52,440 nt of DNA. Source: CANJDH01 sp031430015 (lineage in GTDB: Bacteria > Pseudomonadota > Gammaproteobacteria > Burkholderiales > JAEUOS01). The stretch spans positions 1-52,440 of the forward strand of contig JANPAR010000120.1 of NCBI GenBank assembly GCA_031430015.1, given 5' to 3'. The position numbers were made by a program, and so were the translations under genes. Positions 8,794 through 17,296 of the stretch are shown one piece after another (positions within the stretch are counted from its first letter, which is position 1; each line of letters opens with the position of its first letter). Below the pieces are notes generated by a model, which was not told where the DNA came from, searched no databases, and worked only from the letters and a program-made list of their open reading frames with translations.

Positions 8794-9831
8794 ATGGCAA
8801 CCAAGAAAAACGGACCGGTGATCGCCTTGGGCGTGGTGCTTGGCATCGGCTTTGTCGCGCCGCTGCTGGGCGGCCAGCCGCTCGGCTTCTTCCTTGAGGT
8901 GACGCTGGGGGGATTGATGGCGGGCGTGCTCTATTCCCTCGTCGCGCTGGGTTTTGTGCTGATCTTCAAGGCCTCGGGTGTGTTCAACTTCGCGCAAGGG
9001 GCAATGGTGCTGTTTGCCGCACTGGCGCTCGCACGCCTTGCCGAGTGGTTGCCAGGCTGGGTCGGGATTCCCGCCGGTCTGCCGGCCCTGGCGCTGGCCT
9101 TTGTGCTGGCTACCGGCATCATGATTGTGCTGGCCATGTTGATCGAGCGGATCGTGTTGCGCCCGCTGGTGGCGCAAGACCCGGTGGCGCTGCTGATGGC
9201 GACGCTCGGCGTGACTTTCTTTCTCGATGGATTCGGTCAGACCGTATGGGGCAGCGATATTTACAAGATAGACATGGGCATTGCTAAAGACCCGACCATC
9301 ATCCTCGAATCGATGTTCCAGGGCGGTATCCTGATCAGCAAGGAGGACCTTGTAGCGACCGTGATCGCGGCACTTCTGGTCGGCGCCCTGGCGATCTTTT
9401 TTCAGAAGACCGCGACCGGCCGCGCCCTGCGCGCCGTGGCTGACGACCACCAGGCGGCGCAGTCGATCGGCATTCCGCTGAACCGCATCTGGGTCATCGT
9501 GTGGGCGGTGGCCGGGTTCGTCGCGCTGGTGGCCGGCATGGTGTGGGGCGCCAAACTCGGCGTGCAGTTCTCGCTGGCACAGCTTGCGCTCAAGGCCTTG
9601 CCGGTGGTGATCCTGGGCGGCTTCACCTCGATTCCCGGCGCCATCATCGGCGGCCTGATCATCGGCGTCGGCGAGAAAATCTCCGAGGTGTTTTTGGGGC
9701 CGGTGCTGATCAAGGCGTTTGATCTTGCCGGTGGCGGCATCGAAAACTGGTTTGCCTACGTGCTTGCCCTTTTGTTCCTGATGGTTCGACCCGAAGGTCT
9801 CTTCGGCGAGAAGCATATTGACCGCGTATAA
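8794..9831 (+). CDS. livH: Branched-chain amino acid-type ABC transporter permease (LivH type)
   Basis: Predicted 345-residue inner-membrane permease. GGLMAGVLYSLVALGFVLIFKASGVFNFAQGAMV is the LivH hallmark near the N-terminus. The conserved loop GRALRAVADDHQAAQSIGIPLNR couples to the ATPase, and LKALPVVILGGFTSIPGAIIGG follows near the C-terminus. It is longer than E. coli LivH (about 308), with an extra segment around residues 145-180. It lies 12 bp upstream of the LivM-type gene. Confidence 0.9.
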   Translation: MATKKNGPVIALGVVLGIGFVAPLLGGQPLGFFLEVTLGGLMAGVLYSLVALGFVLIFKASGVFNFAQGAMVLFAALALARLAEWLPGWVGIPAGLPALALAFVLATGIMIVLAMLIERIVLRPLVAQDPVALLMATLGVTFFLDGFGQTVWGSDIYKIDMGIAKDPTIILESMFQGGILISKEDLVATVIAALLVGALAIFFQKTATGRALRAVADDHQAAQSIGIPLNRIWVIVWAVAGFVALVAGMVWGAKLGVQFSLAQLALKALPVVILGGFTSIPGAIIGGLIIGVGEKISEVFLGPVLIKAFDLAGGGIENWFAYVLALLFLMVRPEGLFGEKHIDRV

Positions 9832-9842
9832 GGCCCGACACC

Positions 9843-10916
9843 ATGTTTTATCGTGAAAACGGCCAGTTCAAGTCCACCTACCGCGAGGACCAGCAAATCC
9901 TCGGCATTCGCCAGGACCGCTGGTTCATCTTCGGCCTGATCGCCTTTGCCTTGTGCGCCGTGCCCTACCTGGCGTCGGATTACATGTTCCGCGCGATCCT
10001 GATCCCGTTCCTGATCGTCTCGCTGGCGGCCATCGGCCTCAACCTCCTGGTGGGGTACTGCGGGCAAATATCGCTCGGCCACGCGGCGTTCATGGCGATT
10101 GGCGCCTACGCGGCGTACAACTTCGTGGTGCATTTCCCGGGCCTCAATTTCGTTGTCGTGCTGGTACTGGCGGGCCTGGTGTCGGCACTGGTGGGCATCC
10201 TTTTTGGCCTGCCGAGCCTGCAGATCAAGGGGCTGTACCTGGGCGTGGCGACGCTTGCGGCGCAGTTTTTTATCGACTGGGTATTTGCGCGCGTCAAGTG
10301 GTTCACCAACTATTCGTCGTCTGGCTCGGTGTCGACCGCGCCGATCGAAATGTTCGGTTGGGTGATCGATACGCCGGTCGAAAAATACCTGTTCATCGCG
10401 GTGGTGGTGATTGTGTTTGCCCTGATGGCCAAGAATTTGGTGCGCGGCCACATCGGCCGCGCCTGGATGGCGATGCGCGACATGGACGTGGCAGCCGAAG
10501 TGATCGGCATTCGCCCGATGTACGCCAAGCTGACCGCGTTTGCGGTGAGCGCGTTTTACGCTGGTGTCGCCGGGGCAATGTGGGGCTTTTTGCACCTTGG
10601 TTCCTGGGAGCCGGCAGCGTTTTCGATCACCTTTTCGCTCAACCTTTTGTTCATGATCATCATCGGCGGCATGGGTTCGATCCTCGGCAGCTTCATTGGC
10701 GCAGCCTTCATCGTGCTGCTGCCGCTGGCGCTGAACCAGATGCTGCCGCTGCTCAACAATCTCGGGTTGAACGTCGGCACGGCGATGGCGTCACACCTGG
10801 AGTTCATGATTTTTGGTGCCCTCATCGTGTTTTTCCTGATCGTTGAACCGCTTGGCATTGCGCGGCTGTGGGCGATCGGCAAGGAAAAATTGCGGCTCTG
10901 GCCATTCCCGCACTAA
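9843..10916 (+). CDS. livM: Branched-chain amino acid-type ABC transporter permease (LivM type)
   Basis: Predicted 357-residue permease. AAIGLNLLVGYCGQISLGHAAFMAIGAYAAY is the LivM signature; the ATPase-contact loop is GRAWMAMRDMDVAAEVIGIRP, and IIIGGMGSILGSFIGAAF lies in the last third. It pairs with the LivH-type subunit just upstream. The 114-bp gap to the receptor gene holds no other reading frame. Confidence 0.9.
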   Translation: MFYRENGQFKSTYREDQQILGIRQDRWFIFGLIAFALCAVPYLASDYMFRAILIPFLIVSLAAIGLNLLVGYCGQISLGHAAFMAIGAYAAYNFVVHFPGLNFVVVLVLAGLVSALVGILFGLPSLQIKGLYLGVATLAAQFFIDWVFARVKWFTNYSSSGSVSTAPIEMFGWVIDTPVEKYLFIAVVVIVFALMAKNLVRGHIGRAWMAMRDMDVAAEVIGIRPMYAKLTAFAVSAFYAGVAGAMWGFLHLGSWEPAAFSITFSLNLLFMIIIGGMGSILGSFIGAAFIVLLPLALNQMLPLLNNLGLNVGTAMASHLEFMIFGALIVFFLIVEPLGIARLWAIGKEKLRLWPFPH

Positions 10917-11030
10917 TTACCGGCACAATTGGTTCACCCGAAGCGGAGCCGTTGGCGTATAGTTTTTTACCAAGAGTTGTCACACAAGCAACCGTTTTGA
11001 TCCACCCTCACTGAACCAAGGAGACAGGCA

Positions 11031-12377
11031 ATGTTGAAACAACTCGCTTTGACCGCTGCCAGCGTCAGCGCCATCACCATGGCGCTATCCGCGCCCATGA
11101 TGACCACGGCGCACGCCCAGGCAAAGGAACAGTTTTTCCCGGTGTTGTCGTACCGTACCGGCGCGTATGCGCCCAATGGCGTGCCGTTCGCCAACGGCCA
11201 GGTCGACTACCTCAAGATGCTCAATGCGCGCGATGGCGGCATTGGCGGCGTCAAGATCACCTTCGAGGAATGTGAAACCGGCTACGCCACCGATCGCGGG
11301 GTGGAGTGCTACGAACGCCTCAAAGGCAAAGGCCCGACAGGCGCGACGGTGGTACACCCGCTGTCAACTGGTATCACCTTCGCGCTGACCGACAAATCGT
11401 TTGCCGACAAGATACCAATCATCACCGCTGGTTACGGCCGCGCGGACTCGGTGGACGGCCAGGTGTTCAAGTACAACTTCCCGCTCGGGGGCACTTATTG
11501 GGGCGCGGCCGACATGCTGGTCCAGCACATCGGCAAGAAAGAAGGTGGCGTTGACAAATTGAAGGGCAAGAAGATCGCCCTCGTCTACCACGACAGCCCG
11601 TACGGCAAGGAGCCGATTGCGCTGTTGCAGGAGCGCGCCAAGATGCACGGCTACGAGTTGTCGCTGCTGCCGGTGACCCATCCCGGGGTCGAGCAAAAGG
11701 CGACCTGGCTGCAGATTCGCCAGAACCGCCCTGACTACGTGTTCCTGTGGGGCTGGGGTGTGATGAACTCCACGTCGATCAAGGAAGCCGTGGCCGTGGG
11801 CTATCCGCGCGACAAGATGTATGGCGTGTGGTGGGCGGGTGCCGAACCCGACGTGCGCCCCGCTGGTGATGGCGCCAAAGGGTACAACGCACTGACCTTC
11901 ATGGCACCGGCCGGTCAAGGCAAGGTGCACCAGGACGTGTTGAAGTATGTGCACGACAAAGGCCAGGGCACCGGACCGAAATCGGAAGTGGGCGAAGTGC
12001 TGTACAACCGCGGCCTCGTCGCAGCCATGATGAGCACCGAAGGCGTGCGGCGTGCCCAGACCAAATACGGCAAGAAGCCGCTCACGGGCGAGCAGGTGCA
12101 ATGGGGCCTGGAGAACCTGGCACTGGACCAGAAAGCGCTGGCCGCACTCGGCTTTGCCGGCTATGCCGACAATATCTCGACCTCCTGCGTCGACCATGAA
12201 GGCGGCAGCACTGCGCGTATCCATACTTGGGATGGCAGCAAATGGGTGGTGGGCGCCGACAAGTACGTTGCCGATCAGCAGATTATCAAACCGATGATCA
12301 AGACTTCTGCGGTCAAGTACGCGGCCGAGAAAAAGGTTGAGGTACGCGACTGCGCCAAAGAACTCGCTTCGAAGTAA
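11031..12377 (+). CDS. ABC transporter substrate-binding protein (Liv-type, long form)
   Basis: Predicted 448 residues. The signal peptide has the hydrophobic core ALTAASVSAITMALSAPMM, with cleavage probable after AHA (AHA-QAK). It is a periplasmic binding protein of the type I fold (peripla_BP_6): NGVPFANGQVDYLKMLNARDGGIGG near the N-terminus and KKIALVYHDSPYGKEP in the second lobe. It is longer than E. coli LivJ/LivK (about 367), as is usual for receptors of CoA-ligase-linked Liv operons. GGAGACAGGCA precedes the ATG. The operon order ATPase-permease-permease-receptor-ATPase places it as the specificity subunit. Confidence 0.9.
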   Translation: MLKQLALTAASVSAITMALSAPMMTTAHAQAKEQFFPVLSYRTGAYAPNGVPFANGQVDYLKMLNARDGGIGGVKITFEECETGYATDRGVECYERLKGKGPTGATVVHPLSTGITFALTDKSFADKIPIITAGYGRADSVDGQVFKYNFPLGGTYWGAADMLVQHIGKKEGGVDKLKGKKIALVYHDSPYGKEPIALLQERAKMHGYELSLLPVTHPGVEQKATWLQIRQNRPDYVFLWGWGVMNSTSIKEAVAVGYPRDKMYGVWWAGAEPDVRPAGDGAKGYNALTFMAPAGQGKVHQDVLKYVHDKGQGTGPKSEVGEVLYNRGLVAAMMSTEGVRRAQTKYGKKPLTGEQVQWGLENLALDQKALAALGFAGYADNISTSCVDHEGGSTARIHTWDGSKWVVGADKYVADQQIIKPMIKTSAVKYAAEKKVEVRDCAKELASK

Positions 12378-12392
12378 TTTGCAATACACCGG

Positions 12393-12416
12393 AGCGTCCG
12401 GCCCTGGCCGGACGCT
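12393..12416 (+). other. Perfect hairpin between the receptor and livF genes
   Basis: AGCGTCCGGCC (12393-12403) and GGCCGGACGCT (12406-12416) form an 11-bp perfect stem with a 2-nt loop, 16 bp after the receptor stop. No T-run follows, so it is not a classical terminator. It may protect the 3' end of the receptor transcript, raising receptor level relative to the ATPase; this is inference from similar intra-operon hairpins. Confidence 0.6.
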
Positions 12417-12440
12417 GCCACGATTTCTGATGGATATTCC

Positions 12441-13298
12441 ATGAGTGCTTCCCCCGCTTCTCCCACGGTTAGCCCCGCCGCCGGCTCTGGTGCGGTTACC
12501 CCATTGCTGTCGGTCAACGGCATTGAGGTGATCTACAACCACGTCATCCTGGTATTGAAGGGTGTCTCCTTCAAGGTACCGCAAGGCGGCATCGTCGCTC
12601 TGCTCGGCGGCAACGGTGCCGGCAAAACGACGACGCTGCGCGCGGTGTCGCGCCTGCTCAAGGGCGAGCGTGGTGAGGTGACCAAAGGCAGTATTGAATA
12701 CAAGGGCGAGCGCATCGACAACTACACACCTTACGACCTCGTCAAGCGCGGCGTAGTGCAGGTGATGGAAGGGCGGCATTGTTTCGCCCACCTGTCAGTT
12801 GAAGAAAATCTGCTGACTGGTGCTTACACGCGCAACCTGTCGCGCGCTGATCTCGACGTAAGCCTGGAAAAGGTCTACGCCTATTTCCCGCGCCTCAAAC
12901 AGCGCCGCACTTCACAGAGTGGTTACACCTCCGGCGGCGAACAGCAGATGACCGCGATAGGCCGCGCCCTGATGGCTGCGCCGACGATGATCCTGCTCGA
13001 TGAGCCGTCGATGGGTCTCGCGCCGCAGATCGTCGAAGAGATTTTCGAGATCGTCAAAGACCTCAATACCAAAGAGAAAGTCAGCTTCCTGCTGGCCGAG
13101 CAAAACACCACGGTGGCATTGCGTTATTCGAACTACGGCTACATCCTCGAGAACGGCCGCATCGTGATGGACGGTGAGGCCTCGTATTTGGCCAACAACG
13201 AAGATGTGAAGGAGTTCTATCTCGGCGTCTCGTCGGGCGAGCGCAAGAGCTTTCGCGACGGTAAGCATTACAAGCGGCGCAAGCGCTGGCTGGCCTGA
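12441..13298 (+). CDS. livF: Branched-chain amino acid-type ABC transporter, ATP-binding protein (LivF type)
   Basis: Predicted 285 residues. Walker A is GGNGAGKTT (about residue 55); the signature region is TSGGEQQMTAIGRAL, Walker B is MILLDEPSMGL with the LivF-specific APQIVEEIFEIV, and LLAEQNTTVALRYS carries the switch region. The basic tail SFRDGKHYKRRKRW extends beyond the usual end (about 235 residues) and is seen in this subfamily. It is the second ATPase of the Liv cassette. A terminator-like hairpin follows its stop. Confidence 0.9.
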   Translation: MSASPASPTVSPAAGSGAVTPLLSVNGIEVIYNHVILVLKGVSFKVPQGGIVALLGGNGAGKTTTLRAVSRLLKGERGEVTKGSIEYKGERIDNYTPYDLVKRGVVQVMEGRHCFAHLSVEENLLTGAYTRNLSRADLDVSLEKVYAYFPRLKQRRTSQSGYTSGGEQQMTAIGRALMAAPTMILLDEPSMGLAPQIVEEIFEIVKDLNTKEKVSFLLAEQNTTVALRYSNYGYILENGRIVMDGEASYLANNEDVKEFYLGVSSGERKSFRDGKHYKRRKRWLA

Positions 13299-13343
13299 GA
13301 AAACACCGGGCAAGCTCACACGTTTCGCGATTTCAACCGATAG

Positions 13344-13369
13344 CCCCGCATGTGCGGGGTTTGTCTTTT
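13344..13369 (+). terminator. Rho-independent terminator after livF
   Basis: CCCCGCA (13344-13350) pairs with TGCGGGG (13353-13359), followed by TTTGTCTTTT. It ends about 70 bp after the livF stop and before the ligase at 13409, so that ligase may be reached by read-through or have its own promoter. Confidence 0.75.
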
Positions 13370-13408
13370 CAACGCTGTCTCGATTGTCATCAGAACAGCC
13401 CGACCGCC

Positions 13409-14659
13409 ATGACCCAACACTACGACGCCCTCGAAACCCGCAACCCTGCCGAGCGTGAAGCGGCATTGATGCGCGCGCTGCCGCAACAGATCGCCAACGC
13501 CAAGACCAATACGCCGGGTTTTGCGAAGATTTTGGCTGCGGTCGATGCCGCCACCGTAACCACGCGGGCGGCTCTGGCCGCGCTGCCGGTGACGCGCAAG
13601 TCTGACCTCAAGGAATTGCAACGCGCCTCACTACCCTTTGGCGGTTTGGTGGCGGTCAAGCCGGGGGGCGCGCGCAAGATCTTCATGTCACCCGGCCCGA
13701 TCTACGAACCTGAAGGCCGCCGCGATGACTACTGGCGCAGCGCGCGCGCGCTGTTCGCCGCCGGCTTTCGTGAGGGCGAGATCCTGTTCAACACCTTCTC
13801 CTATCACCTCACGCCGGCTGGCAGCATGATCGAATCGGGTGCGATGAAACTCGGTTGCGCGGTGATTCCCGCGGGCGTCGGCAACACCGAGCAGCAGATC
13901 GAAGCCATCGTGGACTTACAACCCACAGCCTATGTCGGCACGGCATCGTTTCTGCGCATCCTGGTCGAGAAATTCATTGAGCTGGGCAAACCCTTCCCGA
14001 TCAAGCGCGCCGTCACCGGCGGTGATGCGCTCACGCCCAGCCTGCGCAGTTGGCTCAAGGAACATGGCCTTGTCACCGTGCTCAATTTTTTCGGCACCGC
14101 TGACTTGGGCACCATCGCTTACGAATCAGAAGCGCAGGAAGGAATGATCCTCGACGAAGAGTTGATCCTCGAAATCGTGCGCCCCGGCACGGGTGACCCG
14201 GTTGCGGTTGGTGAAGTCGGCGAGATCGTCATCACCACGCTCAACCCCGACTACCCGCTGATCCGCTTTGGCACCGGTGACTTGTCTGCCGTGTTGCCCG
14301 AATCATGGACCACCCCGTCCCCGTGTGGCCGCACCAACACCCGCATCAAGGGCTGGATGGGCCGCGCTGATCAGACCACCAAGGTCAAGGGCATGTTCGT
14401 GCAGCCCGCCCACGTGGCCGTCGTCGTCAAGCGCCACAGCGAAATCGGCAAAGCGCGCCTGGTCATCGAAGGTGAAATGGCCAACGACAGCATGACGCTG
14501 AAGGTTGAAGTGGGCGATTGGACCGTGCCGGGTTTGCAGGAAGCAATTGCCGCCACCTTGCGCGATGTCACCAAGCTGCGCGGTGACGTGCAGTTCATGA
14601 CGCCGGGCGAGTTGCCCAATGATGGCAAGGTGATTGAGGATGCGCGGAAGTACGATTGA
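13409..14659 (+). CDS. Phenylacetate-CoA ligase family protein (PaaK-like)
   Basis: Predicted 416 residues, close to PaaK length (about 430). LPVTRKSDLKELQ near the N-terminus, FNTFSYHLTPAGSMIESGAMKLGCAVIPAGVGNTEQQIE in the middle and NFFGTADLGTIAYESE are typical of the AMP-forming aryl-CoA ligase family; the C-terminal domain carries GRADQTTKVKGMFVQP. It activates an aryl or related acid to its CoA thioester. ATG at 13409 is chosen because MTQHYDALETRNPAEREA starts the homology; the upstream extension would run through the terminator. A second ligase flanking the Liv cassette suggests uptake and activation of aromatic or acyl acids. Confidence 0.85.
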   Translation: MTQHYDALETRNPAEREAALMRALPQQIANAKTNTPGFAKILAAVDAATVTTRAALAALPVTRKSDLKELQRASLPFGGLVAVKPGGARKIFMSPGPIYEPEGRRDDYWRSARALFAAGFREGEILFNTFSYHLTPAGSMIESGAMKLGCAVIPAGVGNTEQQIEAIVDLQPTAYVGTASFLRILVEKFIELGKPFPIKRAVTGGDALTPSLRSWLKEHGLVTVLNFFGTADLGTIAYESEAQEGMILDEELILEIVRPGTGDPVAVGEVGEIVITTLNPDYPLIRFGTGDLSAVLPESWTTPSPCGRTNTRIKGWMGRADQTTKVKGMFVQPAHVAVVVKRHSEIGKARLVIEGEMANDSMTLKVEVGDWTVPGLQEAIAATLRDVTKLRGDVQFMTPGELPNDGKVIEDARKYD

Positions 14660-14702
14660 TGCGTTCCGCTATTGCAAACGCTGTCAGGAGAACAGCCTGA
14701 AG

Positions 14703-14724
14703 CCTTTGGTGAGAGCCATTCTTA
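14703..14724 (+). repeat. Diverged copy of a dispersed repeat (core TTGGTGAGAGCCATT)
   Basis: The weakest copy of the family described at 17192 and 33399. It lies in the short gap between the convergent ligase and tartrate-dehydratase-like genes and differs from the consensus TTGGTGGGAGCCATT by one base in the core. Confidence 0.4.
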
Positions 14725-14741
14725 AGATAATGATGTCTCTC

Positions 14742-15905
14742 TTAGCCAAGTGACTTCATCACCGCAAACAATCCGTTCTGCGCTTCAAAGCCAATACCAG
14801 GCCGGTCTGACAGGCCGATAAAACCGTTCTCGACTTTGGCGTCGTCAGCAAACCCGGCAAACACCCCGAACACACCGGGATAGGCTTCGCAGCCACCGAG
14901 ACCAAAACCCGCGACGATGGCGAGCGTCATCTGGTTGCCGCCGTGCGGGTAGATCGCACTGCGCTCCCAGCCGGTGGCTTTGAGCATCTCGAGCGTGCGT
15001 GCGAACTGCACGATGCCATACGACTGCGGCACATCAATCTGGATGATGTCGCCGGCCGGCCGCATGCCGCCGAAGCGCACCAGGTTTTGAATGTCTTGCG
15101 TGGAAAACAAATTCTCGCCAGTGGCGATGGGCGGCGCATAAATTTGCGCGAGCTCCGCGAGCAGGGCGTAGTCGAGTGGGTCGGTGGGTTCTTCGAACCA
15201 GCGCAATCCGAGCGGCGCGAGGGCCTTGGCATAGGCGAGTGCGCGCGTGCGGTCGAACCCGGCGTTGGCATCGACGGCGAGGCGGTCTGCGCCGCCCATG
15301 GTCTTGATCGAGGCCTCGAGGCGCGCGACGTCTTCGGCCAGCGGCGCGCCGCCGACCTTGACCTTCATCGTGGTGTAGCCCTCGTCAAGGCGCAGGCGGA
15401 TTTCATCTTGCAACTCGGCGATGCCCTTGCCCGGCGCATACCAGCCGCCGCCGACGTAGCACGGCACCTTGGCCGCGAGCTTGCCGCCGCTGTAGCGATC
15501 GGCCAGCACCGCGTGCAGGGGCCGGTCGTCGATCTTCGCCACCGCGTCCCACACCGCGACTTCAATCGTGCCCACCGCGACCGAGCGCTCGGTGTGGCCG
15601 CCGGGCTTTTCGCGCTGCATCATGCAGGCGAGTATTTTCTCCGGGTCGAAGTTGGTGCCGGCAGCGTCGAGCAGTGAGTCCGGTGCGGCTTTCACGATGC
15701 GCGGGATCAGGCGCGCGCGCATTTGCGCGCCGCAGGCGTAGCGGCCGGTTGAGTTGAAGGCGTAGCCGATGACCGGTTTGCCGTGGCGAATCACATCCGT
15801 GATGACAGCAACCACGGACGTTGTCATTTCGCTGAAATCGAAGACGGCATTGCGCAGCGTGGAGTTGATCGGTACGGCGATTTCGCGAATGTCGACGATC
15901 TTCAA
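14742..15905 (-). CDS. Enolase-superfamily dehydratase resembling D(-)-tartrate dehydratase
   Basis: Predicted 387 residues, the usual length for mandelate-racemase-type enzymes. TTMKVKVGG holds the K-x-K base pair (K181, K183). Metal ligands are in VDANAGFD, FEEP and GENLFS, and YPHGGNQM supplies the general histidine. The N-terminus (VDIREIAVPI, GYAFNSTGRY, EKPGGHTERSVAVGTI) and the C-terminus (PGIGFEAQNGL) closely resemble the Bradyrhizobium D(-)-tartrate dehydratase as I remember it, so it probably dehydrates a 2,3-dihydroxy acid to an oxo acid. The start appears to be TTG at 15903-15905, preceded by AAGGA; the nearest ATG upstream is out of frame. It is divergent from a Bug receptor, suggesting linked uptake and catabolism. 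Confidence 0.82.
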   Translation of the reverse strand: MKIVDIREIAVPINSTLRNAVFDFSEMTTSVVAVITDVIRHGKPVIGYAFNSTGRYACGAQMRARLIPRIVKAAPDSLLDAAGTNFDPEKILACMMQREKPGGHTERSVAVGTIEVAVWDAVAKIDDRPLHAVLADRYSGGKLAAKVPCYVGGGWYAPGKGIAELQDEIRLRLDEGYTTMKVKVGGAPLAEDVARLEASIKTMGGADRLAVDANAGFDRTRALAYAKALAPLGLRWFEEPTDPLDYALLAELAQIYAPPIATGENLFSTQDIQNLVRFGGMRPAGDIIQIDVPQSYGIVQFARTLEMLKATGWERSAIYPHGGNQMTLAIVAGFGLGGCEAYPGVFGVFAGFADDAKVENGFIGLSDRPGIGFEAQNGLFAVMKSLG

Positions 15906-16009
15906 GACATGTCCTTCACTGAGAGAGTAAACCTGAGAGTAAAACGCATCGGGGTTTGCACCGGGAAACGCACCGGAAGCATCAGAAATTGCACTGAGTG
16001 CTTTGCTTT

Positions 16010-16018
16010 GTATGATAC
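16010..16018. promoter_or_regulatory. Possible GntR-type operator (GTATGATAC) between divergent genes
   Basis: TTTGTATGATACGG at 16007-16020 contains the palindrome GTAT-G-ATAC. FadR/VanR-branch GntR regulators often bind such sites near catabolic operons. It lies between the tartrate-dehydratase-like gene and the Bug receptor. No GntR gene is present in the window, so the regulator is unidentified. Confidence 0.3.
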
Positions 16019-16094
16019 GGTACCCGTTACCCGCAGCGTCCAGCTTGGCCCCGGCTTAGGCCCGGTCGCGCACATGTTCCCCAGGAGTCACTGC

Positions 16095-17132
16095 ATGTCA
16101 AGAATACTTCCGGCACCTGTAGGATTGGTCAGACTGGCGGGCCTGGTCAGAGTAGTGCGATTGGTCAATTCATTCAGATGGATCGCTGCCGCATTGACGG
16201 CGCTTGCACTGCCGCAGGCCGCGCTGGCGCAGGATTACCCCGCCAAGCCAGTCCGGGTCATGATTGCCTTCGCACCCGGCGGGCCATCCGACATTGTCGG
16301 CCGCATGCTGGCGCAGAAGCTCACCGAAAATCTCGGCGGCACGCCCTTCGTGATCGAAAACCGTCCCGGTGCTGGCGGCAACATCGGCATCGCGCAGGTG
16401 GCGCGCTCGGCCCCCGATGGTTACTCGCTGCTGCTGGTGAGCAGCGCGTTTGTGATCAACCCCTCGCTTTATCCCAACCCGGGGTTCGATGCGATCAAGG
16501 ACTTCACGCCGGTCACGCTGGCCGTCACCTCACCGAACGTGATGGTCGTGACACCGTCTTTTCCGGCCAAGGAGATGGCCGAATTTTTTGCCGTGGTCAA
16601 GGCCAATCCGGGCAAGTACGACTACGCCTCGCCCGGCGGCGGCACCGGCCCGCATCTGAGCGCCGAGCTGTTGAAGCTGCGCGCGCAGATCCATCTCCAG
16701 CACGTGCCCTACAACGGTGGCGGCCCGGCGATTGCGGCGCTGCTCGGCAATCAGGTGCCGATCAGCTTCGCTGCCCTGCCACCCGCAGTGCCGCACATCA
16801 AGGCCGGCAAGATGCGCGCCCTCGCGGTGTCCAGCAGCGTGCGCGCGCCGTCGCTGCCGGAGGTGCCGACCATTGCTGAATCGGGCGTCGCTGATTTTGA
16901 AGGTGATACCTGGCAGTTGATCATGGCCCCGGCCGGCACGCCGCCGGCCATCGTCAACAAATTGCAAACCGAAGTGGTGCGCGCATTGAACGATCCGGTG
17001 CTGCGCGACAAATTGATCGCGCTCGGTTTCATCATCGTCGGCAGCGCACCGGCCGAGACCGCGCAAAAAATAAAAACTGAAATCGATAAATGGGCACGGG
17101 TGATCAAGGCGGGTAACATCAAACCTGATTGA
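16095..17132 (+). CDS. Bug/TctC family tripartite tricarboxylate transporter receptor
   Basis: Predicted 345-residue periplasmic solute receptor. QDYPAKPVRVMIAFAPGGPSDIVGRMLAQKL and VIENRPGAGGNIGIAQVARSAPDGYSLL are family hallmarks; HVPYNGGGPAIAALLGNQVPISF follows later. The N-terminus is unusually long, with a repeated VGLV-RLAGLV-RVVRLV stretch before the signal-peptide core WIAAALTALALPQAALA; ATG 16095 follows CCAGGAGTCAC, so the long form is plausible. No TctAB permease is adjacent, as is common for these orphan receptors. The divergent dehydratase suggests a hydroxy-acid ligand. Confidence 0.88.
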   Translation: MSRILPAPVGLVRLAGLVRVVRLVNSFRWIAAALTALALPQAALAQDYPAKPVRVMIAFAPGGPSDIVGRMLAQKLTENLGGTPFVIENRPGAGGNIGIAQVARSAPDGYSLLLVSSAFVINPSLYPNPGFDAIKDFTPVTLAVTSPNVMVVTPSFPAKEMAEFFAVVKANPGKYDYASPGGGTGPHLSAELLKLRAQIHLQHVPYNGGGPAIAALLGNQVPISFAALPPAVPHIKAGKMRALAVSSSVRAPSLPEVPTIAESGVADFEGDTWQLIMAPAGTPPAIVNKLQTEVVRALNDPVLRDKLIALGFIIVGSAPAETAQKIKTEIDKWARVIKAGNIKPD

Positions 17133-17191
17133 TTGGTGCAACTGGCTCGGGCGCTTGATCCGCATTTGATCCCCAACCTTGCTATCAAGAG

Positions 17192-17223
17192 GAAACCGTT
17201 GGTGGGAGCCATTCTTTAGCATT
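17192..17223 (+). repeat. Copy of dispersed repeat (core CCGTTGGTGGGAGCC)
   Basis: GAAACCGTTGGTGGGAGCC and the three following bases (ATT) are identical to the copy at 33399, and TTTAGCATT resembles its tail. It lies between the Bug and TAXI receptor genes, 59 bp after the Bug stop. Confidence 0.6.
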
Positions 17224-17296
17224 GACCCCGGCGGCACCTATCACCAATGCAGGCATGCTGAATATAACGTTGCAACTCGACGATGGAGATGTGTGA

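Noticed and set aside
8110..9816. Long minus-strand open frame (568 codons) across livG and livH
   Set aside because: Its translation is His/Arg/Gln-rich shadow sequence opposite well-recognised ABC genes.
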